A DNA stretch of 64,000 nt from Yinghuangia seranimata (GCF_029953285.1 NZ_JASAOI010000029.1:207400-271399), one strand, 5' to 3'; shown: positions 24,200-33,404, numbered from the stretch's first letter. Notes: generated by a model not told the origin, from the sequence alone. Translations and numbers: made by a program.

Positions 24200-24675
24200 C
24201 CACCGCCCTGCTCATCGCCCTTGCCGGGGTCCTCGTCCTCGCCGCCGCCGTGTGGCTGGCCCGCGGACGGCTCATGGCCGTGACCGTCCGCGGCTACAGC
24301 ATGGCGCCCACGCTCATGCCCGGCGACCGCGTCCTCATGCTCCGCGGCAGGCACCGGATCGCCACCGGCCGCCTGGCCGTCGTCGTCGCCCCGCACCCCC
24401 GCTTCGGCTGGAACCCGCCCGCCGACGCCGTCCCCGACAACTGGTACGTCAAACGCATCGCCGCCGTCCCCGGCGAACCCGTCCCGGACTGGGCCCACCT
24501 GTGCCCCGGCCCCGACGTCCCCCCGGGCATGCTCGTCCTCCTGGGCGAACGCCCGGCCTCCCGGGACTCCAAGCAATGCGGCTACTGCCCCGAGGACAAG
24601 CTCATCGGCACCGTCCTCCTCCGCCTCCGCGCCGCCGCCACCCCGACCGCCGCGTCCGCCGCCGCGGGCGAGTGA
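24196..24675 (+). CDS. S26-family signal peptidase
   Basis: The product has 159 residues from GTG 24196, which overlaps the ABC stop. One N-terminal membrane span precedes the catalytic Ser35 in GYSMAPTLMPGD; the general-base Lys86 is in WYVKRIAAVPGE. The C-terminal GDNxxxSxDSR-type box is changed to GERPASRDSKQCGYCPEDKLIG, with an extra CGYC pair that ordinary LepB lacks. It is shorter than housekeeping LepB. With the peptide leaders ending in AEA, it is the likely leader peptidase of this system. The CGYC pair could make it redox-sensitive. Confidence 0.88.
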   Translation: MTTALLIALAGVLVLAAAVWLARGRLMAVTVRGYSMAPTLMPGDRVLMLRGRHRIATGRLAVVVAPHPRFGWNPPADAVPDNWYVKRIAAVPGEPVPDWAHLCPGPDVPPGMLVLLGERPASRDSKQCGYCPEDKLIGTVLLRLRAAATPTAASAAAGE

Positions 24676-24706
24676 GGCGGAGGCCGCGGCCGACCGACGA
24701 CGAGGG

Positions 24707-25183
24707 TCAGAACCTGTCTGCGGCCGCGCGGACGGCTTCGCGGATGCGGTGGTAGGTGCCGCAGCGGCAGATGTTGCGTATCTCGTCGAAGTCGGCGTCG
24801 CCTATCTCGTGGCCGGCGGCGCGGGCCTGGCGGACCTTGGCCACGGCGGCCATGATCTGGCCGGGCTGGCAGTAGCCGCACTGGGCGACGTCGAACTCCA
24901 GCCAGGCCTCCTGCATCGGGTGGAGGTCCTGGCCGACGGTGGCGGGGAGGCCCTCGATGGTGGTGACCTCGTCGGTCGGCGCGACGTCGGCGACGCGGAC
25001 CGAACACGGGTTGAAGGCCTTGCCGTTGATGTGGCTGGTGCAGGCCTGGCAGACGCCGATGCCGCAGCCGTACTTGGGGCCGGTCACGCCGAGGACGTCG
25101 CGCAGCACCCACAGCAGCCGCACGTCGTCCTCGATGTCGACGGTGACCTGCTCGCCGTTGAGCCGGAAGGTGTGGAGGGGCAT
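24707..25183 (-). CDS. (2Fe-2S)-binding subunit of molybdenum hydroxylase (IorA-like)
   Basis: The product has 158 residues, normal for the family. A plant-type 2Fe-2S site uses Cys40, Cys45, Cys48 and Cys60; the second, CO-dehydrogenase-type site uses Cys102, Cys105, Cys139 and Cys141 (QCGYCQPG and CRCGTY). It passes electrons from the molybdenum subunit encoded upstream (25193-27544), nine bases away. The pair resembles isoquinoline 1-oxidoreductase alpha subunit, but aldehyde or other N-heterocycle oxidation is equally possible. The gene converges with the S26 peptidase gene. Confidence 0.9.
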   Translation of the reverse strand: MPLHTFRLNGEQVTVDIEDDVRLLWVLRDVLGVTGPKYGCGIGVCQACTSHINGKAFNPCSVRVADVAPTDEVTTIEGLPATVGQDLHPMQEAWLEFDVAQCGYCQPGQIMAAVAKVRQARAAGHEIGDADFDEIRNICRCGTYHRIREAVRAAADRF

Positions 25184-25192
25184 CGGGGGCTC

Positions 25193-27544
25193 CTAGTAGG
25201 CGCGGCCGAGGCCGTCGGTGGGCGAGGCGGGGACCGGCGGGACGGTCGGCTTCGGCTCGAAGGCGAGCGGCGCGTTGTGGTTGATCGGGAACGTGGTCGG
25301 CATCGTCCCCGTGGCGCGCCGGTAGGCGCAGGCGACGGCGGCCATCGCGCCCGCGACGGCGAGTTCCCCGGCTCCGCCCGGCTCGCCGGTGGTCGGCGGC
25401 ATGACCACGATCTGCAGCTCGGGCGGGGAGTTCCACTGCCGGGTGTAGAAGTAGTTGTCCCAGCTGGCCTCCAGGAAGTGGCCGTCCTTCAGGTGCAGGC
25501 TGGAGGTCAGGGTCAGCGCGATACCGTCCATGATCCCGCCCATCATCTGCGCCTCGAGGCCGCGCGGGTTGACCGCGCGGCCGACGTCGACCGCGCACAC
25601 GACCTTGGTGACGCGCGGCCCGGTGACCGCGTTCGGGATCCGCCGCCCGGTGGTCTCGGGGCGGCAGTCGATCTCGACCAGCACGGCGACGACCGAGTGG
25701 TACTCGGGGTGCAGCGCGATGCCCTGCGCCGTGCCGACGGGCATGGCGCGGCCCCAGTGGCCGAGGTCGGCGACCTTGTCGAGGACGGCCCGGGCCCGGT
25801 CGTCCTTGAGGAACTCGCGGCGGAACCGGTACGGGTCCTTGCCCATGTCGGCGGCTATCTGGTCGACCACCAGCTCCTGCGCGCACCGCACGTTGGGCGA
25901 GTAGATGTTGCGCATGCTGCCGGTGTTGAAGCCCTTGTCGACCTCGCTGAGCAGCTGGGTGACGACGCCGAAGTCGTAGGGCGTCTGCTGGGTGAGCGTG
26001 AAGATGGTCTCGGAGAACGTCAGGTCGCCGACCGGGAGTTGCGCGGCGGTGGCGGTGATCACCTCGCCGAGGCCGTGGCCGAAGTCGGTGGCGACCGACG
26101 TGTGGCGTTGCTCGTAGCTGAGCACCTGGCCGAGGGTGTGCGTGGCCCGCACCCGCGAGATGGACATCGGGTGGGTGCGGCCCTGCCGCGCGTCGTCGGC
26201 GCGGTGCCACATGAGCTTGACCGGTTTGCCGAACGCGCGGGAGATCTCGGCGGCTTCGAGGGCCGCGTCGAAGAACAGCTTGCGGCCGAACGAGCCGCCG
26301 CCGTCGACCACGTGGAGGGTGACGGCGGAGACCGGCAGGCCGAGCCTGGCCGCGACGGTCTCCTGCGCGGTGATCGGCGACTTGAACGAGCCCCAGATCT
26401 CGGCGCGGTCGGGCCGCACGTCGGCGACGGCGCAGTTCGTCTCCAGCGCGCTGTTCCCGGCGAACTGGAAGGTGAAGCGGATGTCGACGGCCTTGGTGAG
26501 CAGCGGCAGCGGCGGGACGACGAGCGGGAGCTCGGCGCGGCGCAGTTCGTCGTACACGCTCGCGTCGGAGGCGCCTTCCGCGGTGCCGGGGCCCCAGGTG
26601 ACGTGCAGGGCGCGGACCGCGTCGATGCACTGGCCGAACGTGCGGCCGCGCACGGCGACACCGGTGGAGACCGCCGCGACGTCGGTGATCCCCGGCATCG
26701 CGCGGACCTCGGCGAGGTTTTCGACGGAGCGGACGGTGCCGTTGATGGTGGGCGGCCGGCACACCATGGTCGGGAGGGCGCCGGGGACCTGGAGGTCCAT
26801 GGCGTACTGCTTGCGGCCGGTGACCGCGGCGCGCGCGTCGATGCGGGTGCGTGGGGTGCCGACGACGGTGAACGCGCTCTCCGGCTTCAGCTCGACGGTG
26901 ACCTGAAGGGTGGTCAGGGCGGCGGCCTTGACGGCGAGTTCGCCGTAGGTCGCGGTGCGGCCGACGGCGGAGGTGACGACGCCGAGCCGGGTGGTGAGCG
27001 CGGAGACGGCCTCGCCGAACTCGAGCGCGGCCGCATCGAGGAGGCGGCGCCGCGCGACGGCTGCGGCGACACGGATGGGCGTGTAGGTGGCGATCGTGGT
27101 GTTCGACCCGCCGGTCATCTGGTTGAACAGCAGCTCGGGGCGGGCGTCGGCCAGCGTGACCCGGACCATGTCGAGCGGGAGGTCGAGCTCCTCGGCGATC
27201 AGCATGGCGCTGGAGGTGGTGACGCCCTGCCCGACCTCGGCGCGCGGCAGCGCGAACGACGCGGTGCCGTCGGGTTCGACGCGGACGGTGATGAGGTTCG
27301 CGGTGGGCAGGGCCGCGACGGTGAGCATGTCGTTGAGGTCGAGGATCTCGGCGGGACCGGGCAGCCCGGGCACGGCGGCCTCGGCCTCGGCCGGTGCCAC
27401 GAGGTCGACGCCGATCCGGGCCGCCGCCGTCAGCGTCGACGCGGCGAGCACGTACCCGAGGAACCGGCGCCGCCCGAACCCCGGCCCGGCGCCGGGCGGC
27501 TCGTCGGCGACGCCCTCGCCCTGCGCACGCAGCGGCGCACCCAT
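25193..27544 (-). CDS. Molybdopterin-binding subunit of xanthine dehydrogenase family (IorB-like)
   Basis: The product has 783 residues. A Tat-type signal GRRRFLGYVLAASTL lies at about 24-38, so the enzyme is probably exported folded together with its small subunit. The core has GQGVTTSSAMLIAEELDLP near residue 101, FAGNSALETNCAVADV, and GGSFGRKLFFDAALEAAEIS, all typical of the single-chain IorB group. The late PRGLEAQMMGGIMDGIALTL segment carries the region of the catalytic Glu in relatives. The substrate is unknown. ATG 27544 gives the full Tat signal. Confidence 0.9.
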   Translation of the reverse strand: MGAPLRAQGEGVADEPPGAGPGFGRRRFLGYVLAASTLTAAARIGVDLVAPAEAEAAVPGLPGPAEILDLNDMLTVAALPTANLITVRVEPDGTASFALPRAEVGQGVTTSSAMLIAEELDLPLDMVRVTLADARPELLFNQMTGGSNTTIATYTPIRVAAAVARRRLLDAAALEFGEAVSALTTRLGVVTSAVGRTATYGELAVKAAALTTLQVTVELKPESAFTVVGTPRTRIDARAAVTGRKQYAMDLQVPGALPTMVCRPPTINGTVRSVENLAEVRAMPGITDVAAVSTGVAVRGRTFGQCIDAVRALHVTWGPGTAEGASDASVYDELRRAELPLVVPPLPLLTKAVDIRFTFQFAGNSALETNCAVADVRPDRAEIWGSFKSPITAQETVAARLGLPVSAVTLHVVDGGGSFGRKLFFDAALEAAEISRAFGKPVKLMWHRADDARQGRTHPMSISRVRATHTLGQVLSYEQRHTSVATDFGHGLGEVITATAAQLPVGDLTFSETIFTLTQQTPYDFGVVTQLLSEVDKGFNTGSMRNIYSPNVRCAQELVVDQIAADMGKDPYRFRREFLKDDRARAVLDKVADLGHWGRAMPVGTAQGIALHPEYHSVVAVLVEIDCRPETTGRRIPNAVTGPRVTKVVCAVDVGRAVNPRGLEAQMMGGIMDGIALTLTSSLHLKDGHFLEASWDNYFYTRQWNSPPELQIVVMPPTTGEPGGAGELAVAGAMAAVACAYRRATGTMPTTFPINHNAPLAFEPKPTVPPVPASPTDGLGRAY

Positions 27545-27701
27545 GGCACTCCCCCCTTTTCCGCCCGATCCGCCGCAGCCCGGACGACCGCGACATGGGC
27601 AGCCTGCCACGGATTTCGCCTGGTCCGGGGCGTCTCGGGCGAACGCCATCCGCATGAGCGAAGACCTGTGGCCCGGCACATCTGTTCGACGAGCGGACCC
27701 G

Positions 27702-28559
27702 CTACTTGCGGTCCACCGGGTGCTTCGCCGTCGCCGTCCACGCCGCGCAGAAAAGCAGCAGGCGGGTCGCGAAGTAGATCCACAGCAGCAGCGCCACCGG
27801 GACGCCGAACGCGCCGTACATGCTCTTGCCCGCGACGTCGGCGATGTACTTGGAGACGAGGATCTTGAGCAGTTCGAAGCCGACGGCGCCGATCAGCGCG
27901 CCGCGCAGTGCCGTCCGGCGCGGCATCTCCAGCCGGGGCATGCCCACCAGCAGGTAGAGGAACAGCACGACGCCGGCGAGCACCGCGACCCCGAACGCCG
28001 CGGCCTGCAACAGCCAGCGTCCCAGCGGGTGTTCAGCCAGTCCGATGGAGTGCGATATCCGCCCGATCACACTGGTCGCGAACGCCGACGCGCCGACGGA
28101 CACCGCCATCGCCAGTCCGAGCCCGATCAGCGTGCCCGCGTCCTTGGCCTTCATCAGGACGGTCTTCTCGATGCCGTCGGGCGGGGCCTGGTCGCCGAAC
28201 CACATCTCGCGGATCGCCGGGCGCAGCGCGCCCACCCAGCCCAGTCCGAGGAACAGCAGCAGCACGCCGCCGATGAAACCGACCTCGCCGGCGTTGTCGA
28301 CGAGCCCCTGCACGTTGACCCGGTCGGCGATGCCCGGGATCTGGTTGGAGATGTTCTTCTGCAGCTCCTCCACGCGGCCCGGGCTGAGCGTCGCCGCGAC
28401 GATCGCCGCGGCGAGGGCGATCAGCGGGAACAGCGCCAGAAAGCCGTAGAACGCCACGGCTGCCGACGCGAAGTTCCCGTTCCGCTCGGTGTACCGGTCG
28501 TAGGCCTCCATCGTGCGGCCGATGACCGGCAGAGTGCTCAGTTTGTCCTTGATCGCCAC
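27702..28559 (-). CDS. YihY/virulence factor BrkB family membrane protein
   Basis: The product has 285 residues from GTG 28559. Six membrane spans are predicted; the family segments AAVAFYGFLALFPLIA near residue 34, GWVGALRPAIREMWF and the late AFGVPVALLLWIYFATRLLL are clear. These proteins are integral membrane proteins of undefined function (once annotated as ribonuclease BN). The gene is monocistronic, with no functional link to its neighbours. Confidence 0.92.
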   Translation of the reverse strand: MAIKDKLSTLPVIGRTMEAYDRYTERNGNFASAAVAFYGFLALFPLIALAAAIVAATLSPGRVEELQKNISNQIPGIADRVNVQGLVDNAGEVGFIGGVLLLFLGLGWVGALRPAIREMWFGDQAPPDGIEKTVLMKAKDAGTLIGLGLAMAVSVGASAFATSVIGRISHSIGLAEHPLGRWLLQAAAFGVAVLAGVVLFLYLLVGMPRLEMPRRTALRGALIGAVGFELLKILVSKYIADVAGKSMYGAFGVPVALLLWIYFATRLLLFCAAWTATAKHPVDRK

Positions 28560-28736
28560 ACGTACAACGTAGTGGCGCCCCTCCGGGCCTCGGCAGCCCC
28601 GGGTTGGGATGAGCTCTCAGGGTGGTTGTGGCAGACCCAGGAAAACCGCTGCTCTGGGTGGACCCTCGCGCGCCGCGCAGAGTGGTTCCCGCAAGCACCG
28701 CACGGAACCGCCCAAGGATCAACCGAGGAGCACCCC

Positions 28737-29501
28737 ATGACGTACAACCTCGCCGGCCGCACCGCCGTCGTCACCGGAGCCGCGAGCGGCATGGGCGCCG
28801 CCACCGCCCGCCGGCTGGCCGGAGACGGCGCCGCGGTCGCACTGCTCGCGCGGCGCGAGGACCGGCTCAAGGAGCTGGCCGACGAGATCACCGCCGCCGG
28901 GGGCCGCGCGATCGCGGTCGCGGCGGACGTGACCGACCAGGAGTCGGTCGACGCGGCCGCCGCCCGCGTGCGCGCCGAGTTCGGCCGGGTCGACCTGGTC
29001 GTCAACAACGCGGGCGTGATGCTGCCCAACCCCGTCGACGACGGCCGTATCGACGAGTGGTCGAAGATGATCGACACCAACGTCACCGGGGCGCTGCGCG
29101 TCATCCGCGCCTTCACCGCCGACCTCGTCGCGGCCGCCGCCGACGGAGGTCCGGCGGACCTGGTGAACATCTCCTCGATCGGCGCGCACGTGCTGTTCCC
29201 GAACTACGCCGTCTACGGCGCCACCAAGGCCGCGCTCACCCAGCTGTCCGCGAGCCTGCGCACCGAACTGGGGCCGCGCGACGTACGCGTGACCAACATC
29301 GAGCCGGGCCTGACCGACACCGAGCTGGGCTCGCACATCGACAACGCGGCGCTGGGCAACGACGGACAGCTAGGCCAGCTGTTCGACCTGATCGGCACCC
29401 TGTCGGCCGACGACGTCGCGGACCTGATCGCGTACACGGCCTCGCGGCCGCGGCACGTCAACCTGCGCCAGCTGGTCGTCCTGCCGACCCGCCAGGCGTA
29501 G
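28737..29501 (+). CDS. SDR-family oxidoreductase
   Basis: The product has 254 residues. The cofactor motif TGAASGMG is at 13-20, NNAG at 89-92, and the catalytic set is Ser145/146, Tyr159 and Lys163. The basic LARREDR segment after the second strand suggests NADP(H). It belongs to the YdfG-like broad-specificity SDR group. GAGGAG precedes ATG 28737. It converges with the NAD(P)-binding protein gene, with four bases between stops. Confidence 0.88.
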   Translation: MTYNLAGRTAVVTGAASGMGAATARRLAGDGAAVALLARREDRLKELADEITAAGGRAIAVAADVTDQESVDAAAARVRAEFGRVDLVVNNAGVMLPNPVDDGRIDEWSKMIDTNVTGALRVIRAFTADLVAAAADGGPADLVNISSIGAHVLFPNYAVYGATKAALTQLSASLRTELGPRDVRVTNIEPGLTDTELGSHIDNAALGNDGQLGQLFDLIGTLSADDVADLIAYTASRPRHVNLRQLVVLPTRQA

Positions 29502-29505
29502 ACCT

Positions 29506-30159
29506 CTAGTCGCGGCGCAGCGAGGCGAACTCGTCGGACCACGAAGCCACCTGGGCGCCCGGGGCGTCGAAGACCTCGAACGTCTTTCCGGACGCGGCGG
29601 GTTCGAACAGTGCGGCGACGGTCGCGTCGGCGACCAGGGCACGGCTCGTGCGGCCGTCGCCGGTGTCGCCCTGTTCGAGCCGTGCCCCGCCCGCCGGGGC
29701 GTCGGTCAGCCAGCCGGGGCGGACGATCGCGTACGGCGCCCCGCTCGCGCGGAGAGCCTCCTCGCCCGCCGCCCGGGCCACGATGATGCCTGCCAGCGAC
29801 GGGTGTTCGTGCGCACGCGTGATGTAGATCTGCGAGACCAGCACGACCTTGGTGCCGGCCTTGGCCGCGGCCGCGGCGAGGTCGGCGACGCCGTGGTTCA
29901 TCACGGCCTGCGCGCCGCGGTCGTCCGCCGGGGGCTCGACGGAGACCACGACGCCCGTGACGCCGTCGAGCAGCGCGGGGTCGATCCCGCGGCCGAGGTC
30001 GACGGTCGCGGTCGTCGCGCCGCGCGGCGGGTTGCCGGGGCGCCGCCCGGCCACCGTCACCCGCGCGCCGCGGGCGAGGAGCCGCTCGACGACGAGCCGG
30101 CCGGTGCGGCCCGAACCGCCGATGACCAGGAAGGTGCCCGCGGACTCATGATCGTTCAT
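29506..30159 (-). CDS. NAD(P)H-binding atypical SDR (NmrA/TrkA-N-like)
   Basis: The product has 217 residues. The N-terminal FLVIGGSGRTGRLVVERLL (residues 10-28) is a GGxGxxG-type dinucleotide site, followed by a basic AGRRPGN strand end that favours NADP. The later YAIVRPGWLTDAPAGGARL is typical of the NmrA-like/BVR-B-like group, which lack the usual Tyr-Lys catalytic pair. The role is unknown; it could be a reductase or a redox sensor. Confidence 0.85.
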   Translation of the reverse strand: MNDHESAGTFLVIGGSGRTGRLVVERLLARGARVTVAGRRPGNPPRGATTATVDLGRGIDPALLDGVTGVVVSVEPPADDRGAQAVMNHGVADLAAAAAKAGTKVVLVSQIYITRAHEHPSLAGIIVARAAGEEALRASGAPYAIVRPGWLTDAPAGGARLEQGDTGDGRTSRALVADATVAALFEPAASGKTFEVFDAPGAQVASWSDEFASLRRD

Positions 30160-30260
30160 GCCGTCATTGTGCGGTACCGCGGCGGTCGCCGCGTCGGCTG
30201 AGGTGTCCCGCGGGTGAATTCCGTTTGATCGCACAGCTGCTCCCATCCGATGATCCGGTC

Positions 30261-31271
30261 ATGTCCGATGCGCCGGCGCTCCGGCCCTACCCGAAGATCC
30301 CGTCCAGGGCCCGTCTGGGCATGGCCGGCGTCCGCGAGTGGGTCGCCGCAGAGAAGGTGCACGGCGCGCACTTCGCCGTCGTGTGCGACGGCGCCGGGGT
30401 GCGTCCGGCGAAGCGCCGCGACGTGCTCGGCGACGGGTCGCTCGACGCGTTCTTCGGCGTCAGCCGGATCTGGCCCGAACTCGCCGTGGCGGCAGCACGG
30501 TTCGTGGAGGCGGTGCGCGCCGGGTCCTCCGGCGCGGTGCCGGTCACGTTGTACGGCGAGCTCGCGGGCGGCCGCTACCCGCACCCGGTGGTGCCGGCGG
30601 AGCCCGGTGTCGAGCCGGTGCAGACCGGCGTCTGGTACGCGCCCGGCCTGCACTGGCTGCTGTTCGACGCCGCGGTGGACGTCGGCGACGGCGTGTTGTG
30701 GCTCGCGGACCGGGCCGTGCGCGAGGCCGCGGCGACCGCCGGACTGGCCTGCGTACCGCCGCTGGGGCACGGCCGGTTGAACGCGCTGCAGGAGTTGCCG
30801 CGCACGTTCCCGACCCGGGTCCCGGCAGTGCTGGGGCTGCCCGAGCTCGAGGACAACCTCGCCGAGGGGTACGTGCTCAAGCCCGCCGGTGCCTGGTCCG
30901 AGGCCGAGTCCGGCCCGCGCCCGGCGGCCAAGGCGAAGCAGGACGCCTTCGCCGAGGACGCGCGGTACAACGGGGCACGGCCGTTCCTGCCGCCGCCGCA
31001 GGGCGCGGCAGGCGTTCCCGCGTGGCTGGTCGTCGAGGCGACCGCGCTGCTCACGCCCACCCGCGCCGCCGCGGCGGTCAGCAAGCTGGGTCCGCGGGCG
31101 GGCGTCGGCGCGGTCGCCGAGGAGATCGTCCGGGACACGGTCGAGGAACTCGTCGAGTCCGTGGGCGGGTTGGACGCGTCGGCGATCGACGCATTGGCGG
31201 GCGCCCTGCGCCCGGGGGCCAGGGCGCTCGCCGCGTTCGACGCGTCCGACCGGGGTCAGCCCAGCCGCTGA
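30261..31271 (+). CDS. RNA ligase, Rnl2-like nucleotidyltransferase
   Basis: The product has 336 residues from ATG 30261; TTG 30225 is an upstream alternative. Nucleotidyltransferase motifs appear in order: motif I KVHGAHF with Lys32 as the adenylated residue, motif III-like VTLYGELAGG near residue 93, motif IV EGYVLKP near residue 203, and motif V AKAKQ. This order is diagnostic of the ligase superfamily, and KxHG in motif I points to RNA ligases of the T4 Rnl2 kind. The C-terminal part is helical. It would seal nicked RNA with ATP. No repair partner (kinase or phosphatase) lies next to it. Confidence 0.85.
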   Translation: MSDAPALRPYPKIPSRARLGMAGVREWVAAEKVHGAHFAVVCDGAGVRPAKRRDVLGDGSLDAFFGVSRIWPELAVAAARFVEAVRAGSSGAVPVTLYGELAGGRYPHPVVPAEPGVEPVQTGVWYAPGLHWLLFDAAVDVGDGVLWLADRAVREAAATAGLACVPPLGHGRLNALQELPRTFPTRVPAVLGLPELEDNLAEGYVLKPAGAWSEAESGPRPAAKAKQDAFAEDARYNGARPFLPPPQGAAGVPAWLVVEATALLTPTRAAAAVSKLGPRAGVGAVAEEIVRDTVEELVESVGGLDASAIDALAGALRPGARALAAFDASDRGQPSR

Positions 31272-31693
31272 GGGATGGGCGCCAGGGTGTAGTTGCTCCA
31301 CACGTAGTTGTCCATCTGGTGCTGGTCGCCGGACAGGTTGTGGACCCGGTCGACCTTGCCGTCGGCGTTGAAGTGCCACACCAGCGCCCACATGGTGTCG
31401 ACCTTGCCGACGCCCTCGGTGGACCAGCCGCGGTGGATGTCGACGACGTACTCGTCGTTGGCCTCGAGGAACAACGGGTCCGCCTGGAAACCGGACTTGC
31501 CCAGCTCCGTGAAGAACGCGACGACCTCCTCGACGCCGCGCTTGGTGCCGGACAGCGGGTGGTGGCCGGGGATGGTCCACTCGATGTCGTCGGTGAGCAC
31601 CGCCCGCATGCCGTCGAGGTCGTAGGTGGCGTAGGCGGCGAAGAACTTCCCGATGGCCTCGATCTTCGGGTCGGTGCTCGACATGGCGCTCAT
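31256..31693 (-). CDS. SnoaL/NTF2-like nuclear transport factor 2 family protein
   Basis: The product has 145 residues, with ATG 31693 or 31684 as start. The fold is shown by FFAAYATYDLDGMRAVLTDD near the start and the IEWTIPGHHPLSGTKRG segment, common in SnoaL-like polyketide cyclase/isomerase relatives. The C-terminus overlaps the end of the RNA ligase gene by 16 bases on the opposite strand. The divergent LysR gene 100 bases away may control it. No substrate can be assigned. Confidence 0.85.
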   Translation of the reverse strand: MSAMSSTDPKIEAIGKFFAAYATYDLDGMRAVLTDDIEWTIPGHHPLSGTKRGVEEVVAFFTELGKSGFQADPLFLEANDEYVVDIHRGWSTEGVGKVDTMWALVWHFNADGKVDRVHNLSGDQHQMDNYVWSNYTLAPIPQRLG

Positions 31694-31793
31694 TCCCTTG
31701 CGGTGTGCGGTCGGTTCGTGGTGTTCCCTGCGTGATCAACTTTGCTGGCGCCCCGGCCGGGACGTCCAATATCCGCTTCCATAACCTGGCGGC

Positions 31794-32687
31794 ATGGATG
31801 TCGACACCCGCCTGCTGCGCTACTTCGTCGCGGTCGCCGAGGAGGGCACATTGACCCGTGCCGCGGAGCGGCTGTTCGTGTCGCAGCCGGCGCTGACCAA
31901 GCAGATCAGGCAGCTCGAAAAGCAGCTGGGCGTCGACTTGTTCGTCCGTTCCAAGGCCGGGATGACGCTCACCGCCGCGGGCGCCGCGCTCGCGGAGGCC
32001 GCGCCCGGCGCGCTCGCCGGAGTGGAGGCGGCGCTGCGCCGGGCCCGGAAGGCCGCGAGCCGGGCGGCGCGGGTGCTGCGCGTCGGGTTCGTGGCGAGTG
32101 CGGCGAACGAGCACACGCAGGCCATCATCGCGGCGTTCGCCCGCGGCCGCCCGGGCTGGCGCGTCGACATGCGGCAGACGGACTGGTCGGACCCGACCGC
32201 GGGGCTCGCGGACGGCGCGGTGGACGCGGCCCTGCTGCGGCTCCCGTTCCCCGACCAGGAGGCGTTCCAGGTCACGGTGCTGTTCACCGAGCCGCGCTGG
32301 GTGGCGCTGCCGTCCGGCCATCCGCTGGCGGAGCGGGCCGAGATCCCGTTCGCGGAGCTGTGGGACGAGCCGTTCGTCGCACCGCCGCCTGAGGCCGGCC
32401 GCTGGCGCGACTGGTGGCTTGCGACGGACGAACGCGAAGGCCGTCCCGTCCACATCGGCGCGGTCGCGCACAACCCCGACGAGTGGCTCACCGCGATCGC
32501 GAACGGGTACGGCGTGAGCCTGACGCCGGAGGCGACGGCCCGCTTCTACCAGCGGCCGGGGGTCGCATACCGGCCGGTCGTCGGGGTGAGCCCCAGCCGG
32601 GTGGGGGTGGCGTGGTCGCGTTCGGCGGACGAGGACCCGGTGCTGTGCGACTTCGTGCGGGCGTGTGGGGGGCCGTTCGGGGCGTAG
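31794..32687 (+). CDS. LysR-family transcriptional regulator
   Basis: The product has 297 residues. The N-terminal helix-turn-helix is standard: [20 protein letters not shown] (residues 8-27), then [18 protein letters not shown] substrate-binding-type effector domain follows from about residue 90. It faces the SnoaL-like gene across a 100-base intergenic space, the classical arrangement for LysR control of a divergent target. Confidence 0.92.
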   Translation: MDVDTRLLRYFVAVAEEGTLTRAAERLFVSQPALTKQIRQLEKQLGVDLFVRSKAGMTLTAAGAALAEAAPGALAGVEAALRRARKAASRAARVLRVGFVASAANEHTQAIIAAFARGRPGWRVDMRQTDWSDPTAGLADGAVDAALLRLPFPDQEAFQVTVLFTEPRWVALPSGHPLAERAEIPFAELWDEPFVAPPPEAGRWRDWWLATDEREGRPVHIGAVAHNPDEWLTAIANGYGVSLTPEATARFYQRPGVAYRPVVGVSPSRVGVAWSRSADEDPVLCDFVRACGGPFGA

Positions 32688-32843
32688 GACGTCTTCGGCG
32701 CCCGATCGTTTCCGGATTGGCGCGTGAGGACCGGTCTGTGGCGCGTCAGGCCCCGGGCGAAGTGGATCTTCGGGCCTACGTTCGATCACGTCGACGTCGT
32801 CGACTCGTCGATCCCGATCCCGATCCCGCCGAAGGAAGTGCCG

Positions 32844-33335
32844 ATGTCCGGTTCCACCGCGCCTCCCTCCAAACGTCCGGCCGTCACCGTCGTCCTTGCG
32901 TCCACGGGCGCGACGGTGGCGGCTTTGCTGCTGCTCGCGGCCGTGTCGTCCGCGACGCATCTGCACTTGTTCGCACTGCCGTTCGCAGCGAGTGCGGCCA
33001 TCGTGGCTTTCGCGCCGCACGTCCCGTTCGCGCAGCCGCGCGCCATCGTGGGCGGCCATGTATCGGCGTCGCTGGTCGCGTTGCTCGTCACCTGGATCGC
33101 CGGGCCGTCGGTGTGGACGGCCGCCGTGGCGGCCGGTCTCGCGACCGCCCCGATGCTGCTCCTGCGCGCCCCGCACCCGCCCGCGACGGCCACGGCCGCG
33201 CTCATCGGCCTGTCCCACCCGCACGTGAGCTATCTGCTGAACCCCGTGCTCCCCGCTGCGCTGCTGGTGATCGCCGGAGGGTTCGTCCTGGGGCGGATCC
33301 TGCCGGACCACCGTTACCCGTCCTCGTGGTGGTGA
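32844..33335 (+). CDS. HPP family membrane protein
   Basis: The product has 163 residues from ATG 32844, preceded by GAAGGAAG; in-frame codons further upstream lack a good ribosome site. Four or five hydrophobic spans are visible and the name-giving HPP motif is at 111-113 in RAPHPPATATAAL. HPP proteins are integral membrane proteins; some plant and cyanobacterial members transport nitrite. The role here is unknown. A strong terminator follows at 33405. Confidence 0.85.
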   Translation: MSGSTAPPSKRPAVTVVLASTGATVAALLLLAAVSSATHLHLFALPFAASAAIVAFAPHVPFAQPRAIVGGHVSASLVALLVTWIAGPSVWTAAVAAGLATAPMLLLRAPHPPATATAALIGLSHPHVSYLLNPVLPAALLVIAGGFVLGRILPDHRYPSSWW

Positions 33336-33404
33336 GGCACCGTTTCCTCCCCGCCCGGATCCGTGCAGGGAACCCGGGAACACTTGAGGACTGACCAGCC
33401 GGCC

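Noticed and set aside
24749..27868. A 1039-codon open frame on the plus strand
   Set aside because: It is antisense to the IorA/IorB-like genes, has low-complexity Gly/Val/Arg/Asp composition without motifs, and results from high GC. The minus-strand proteins have clear family motifs.
30156..33383. A 1075-codon open frame on the minus strand
   Set aside because: It runs across four well-supported genes on both strands with Arg/Gly-rich nonsense composition; it is a GC artefact.
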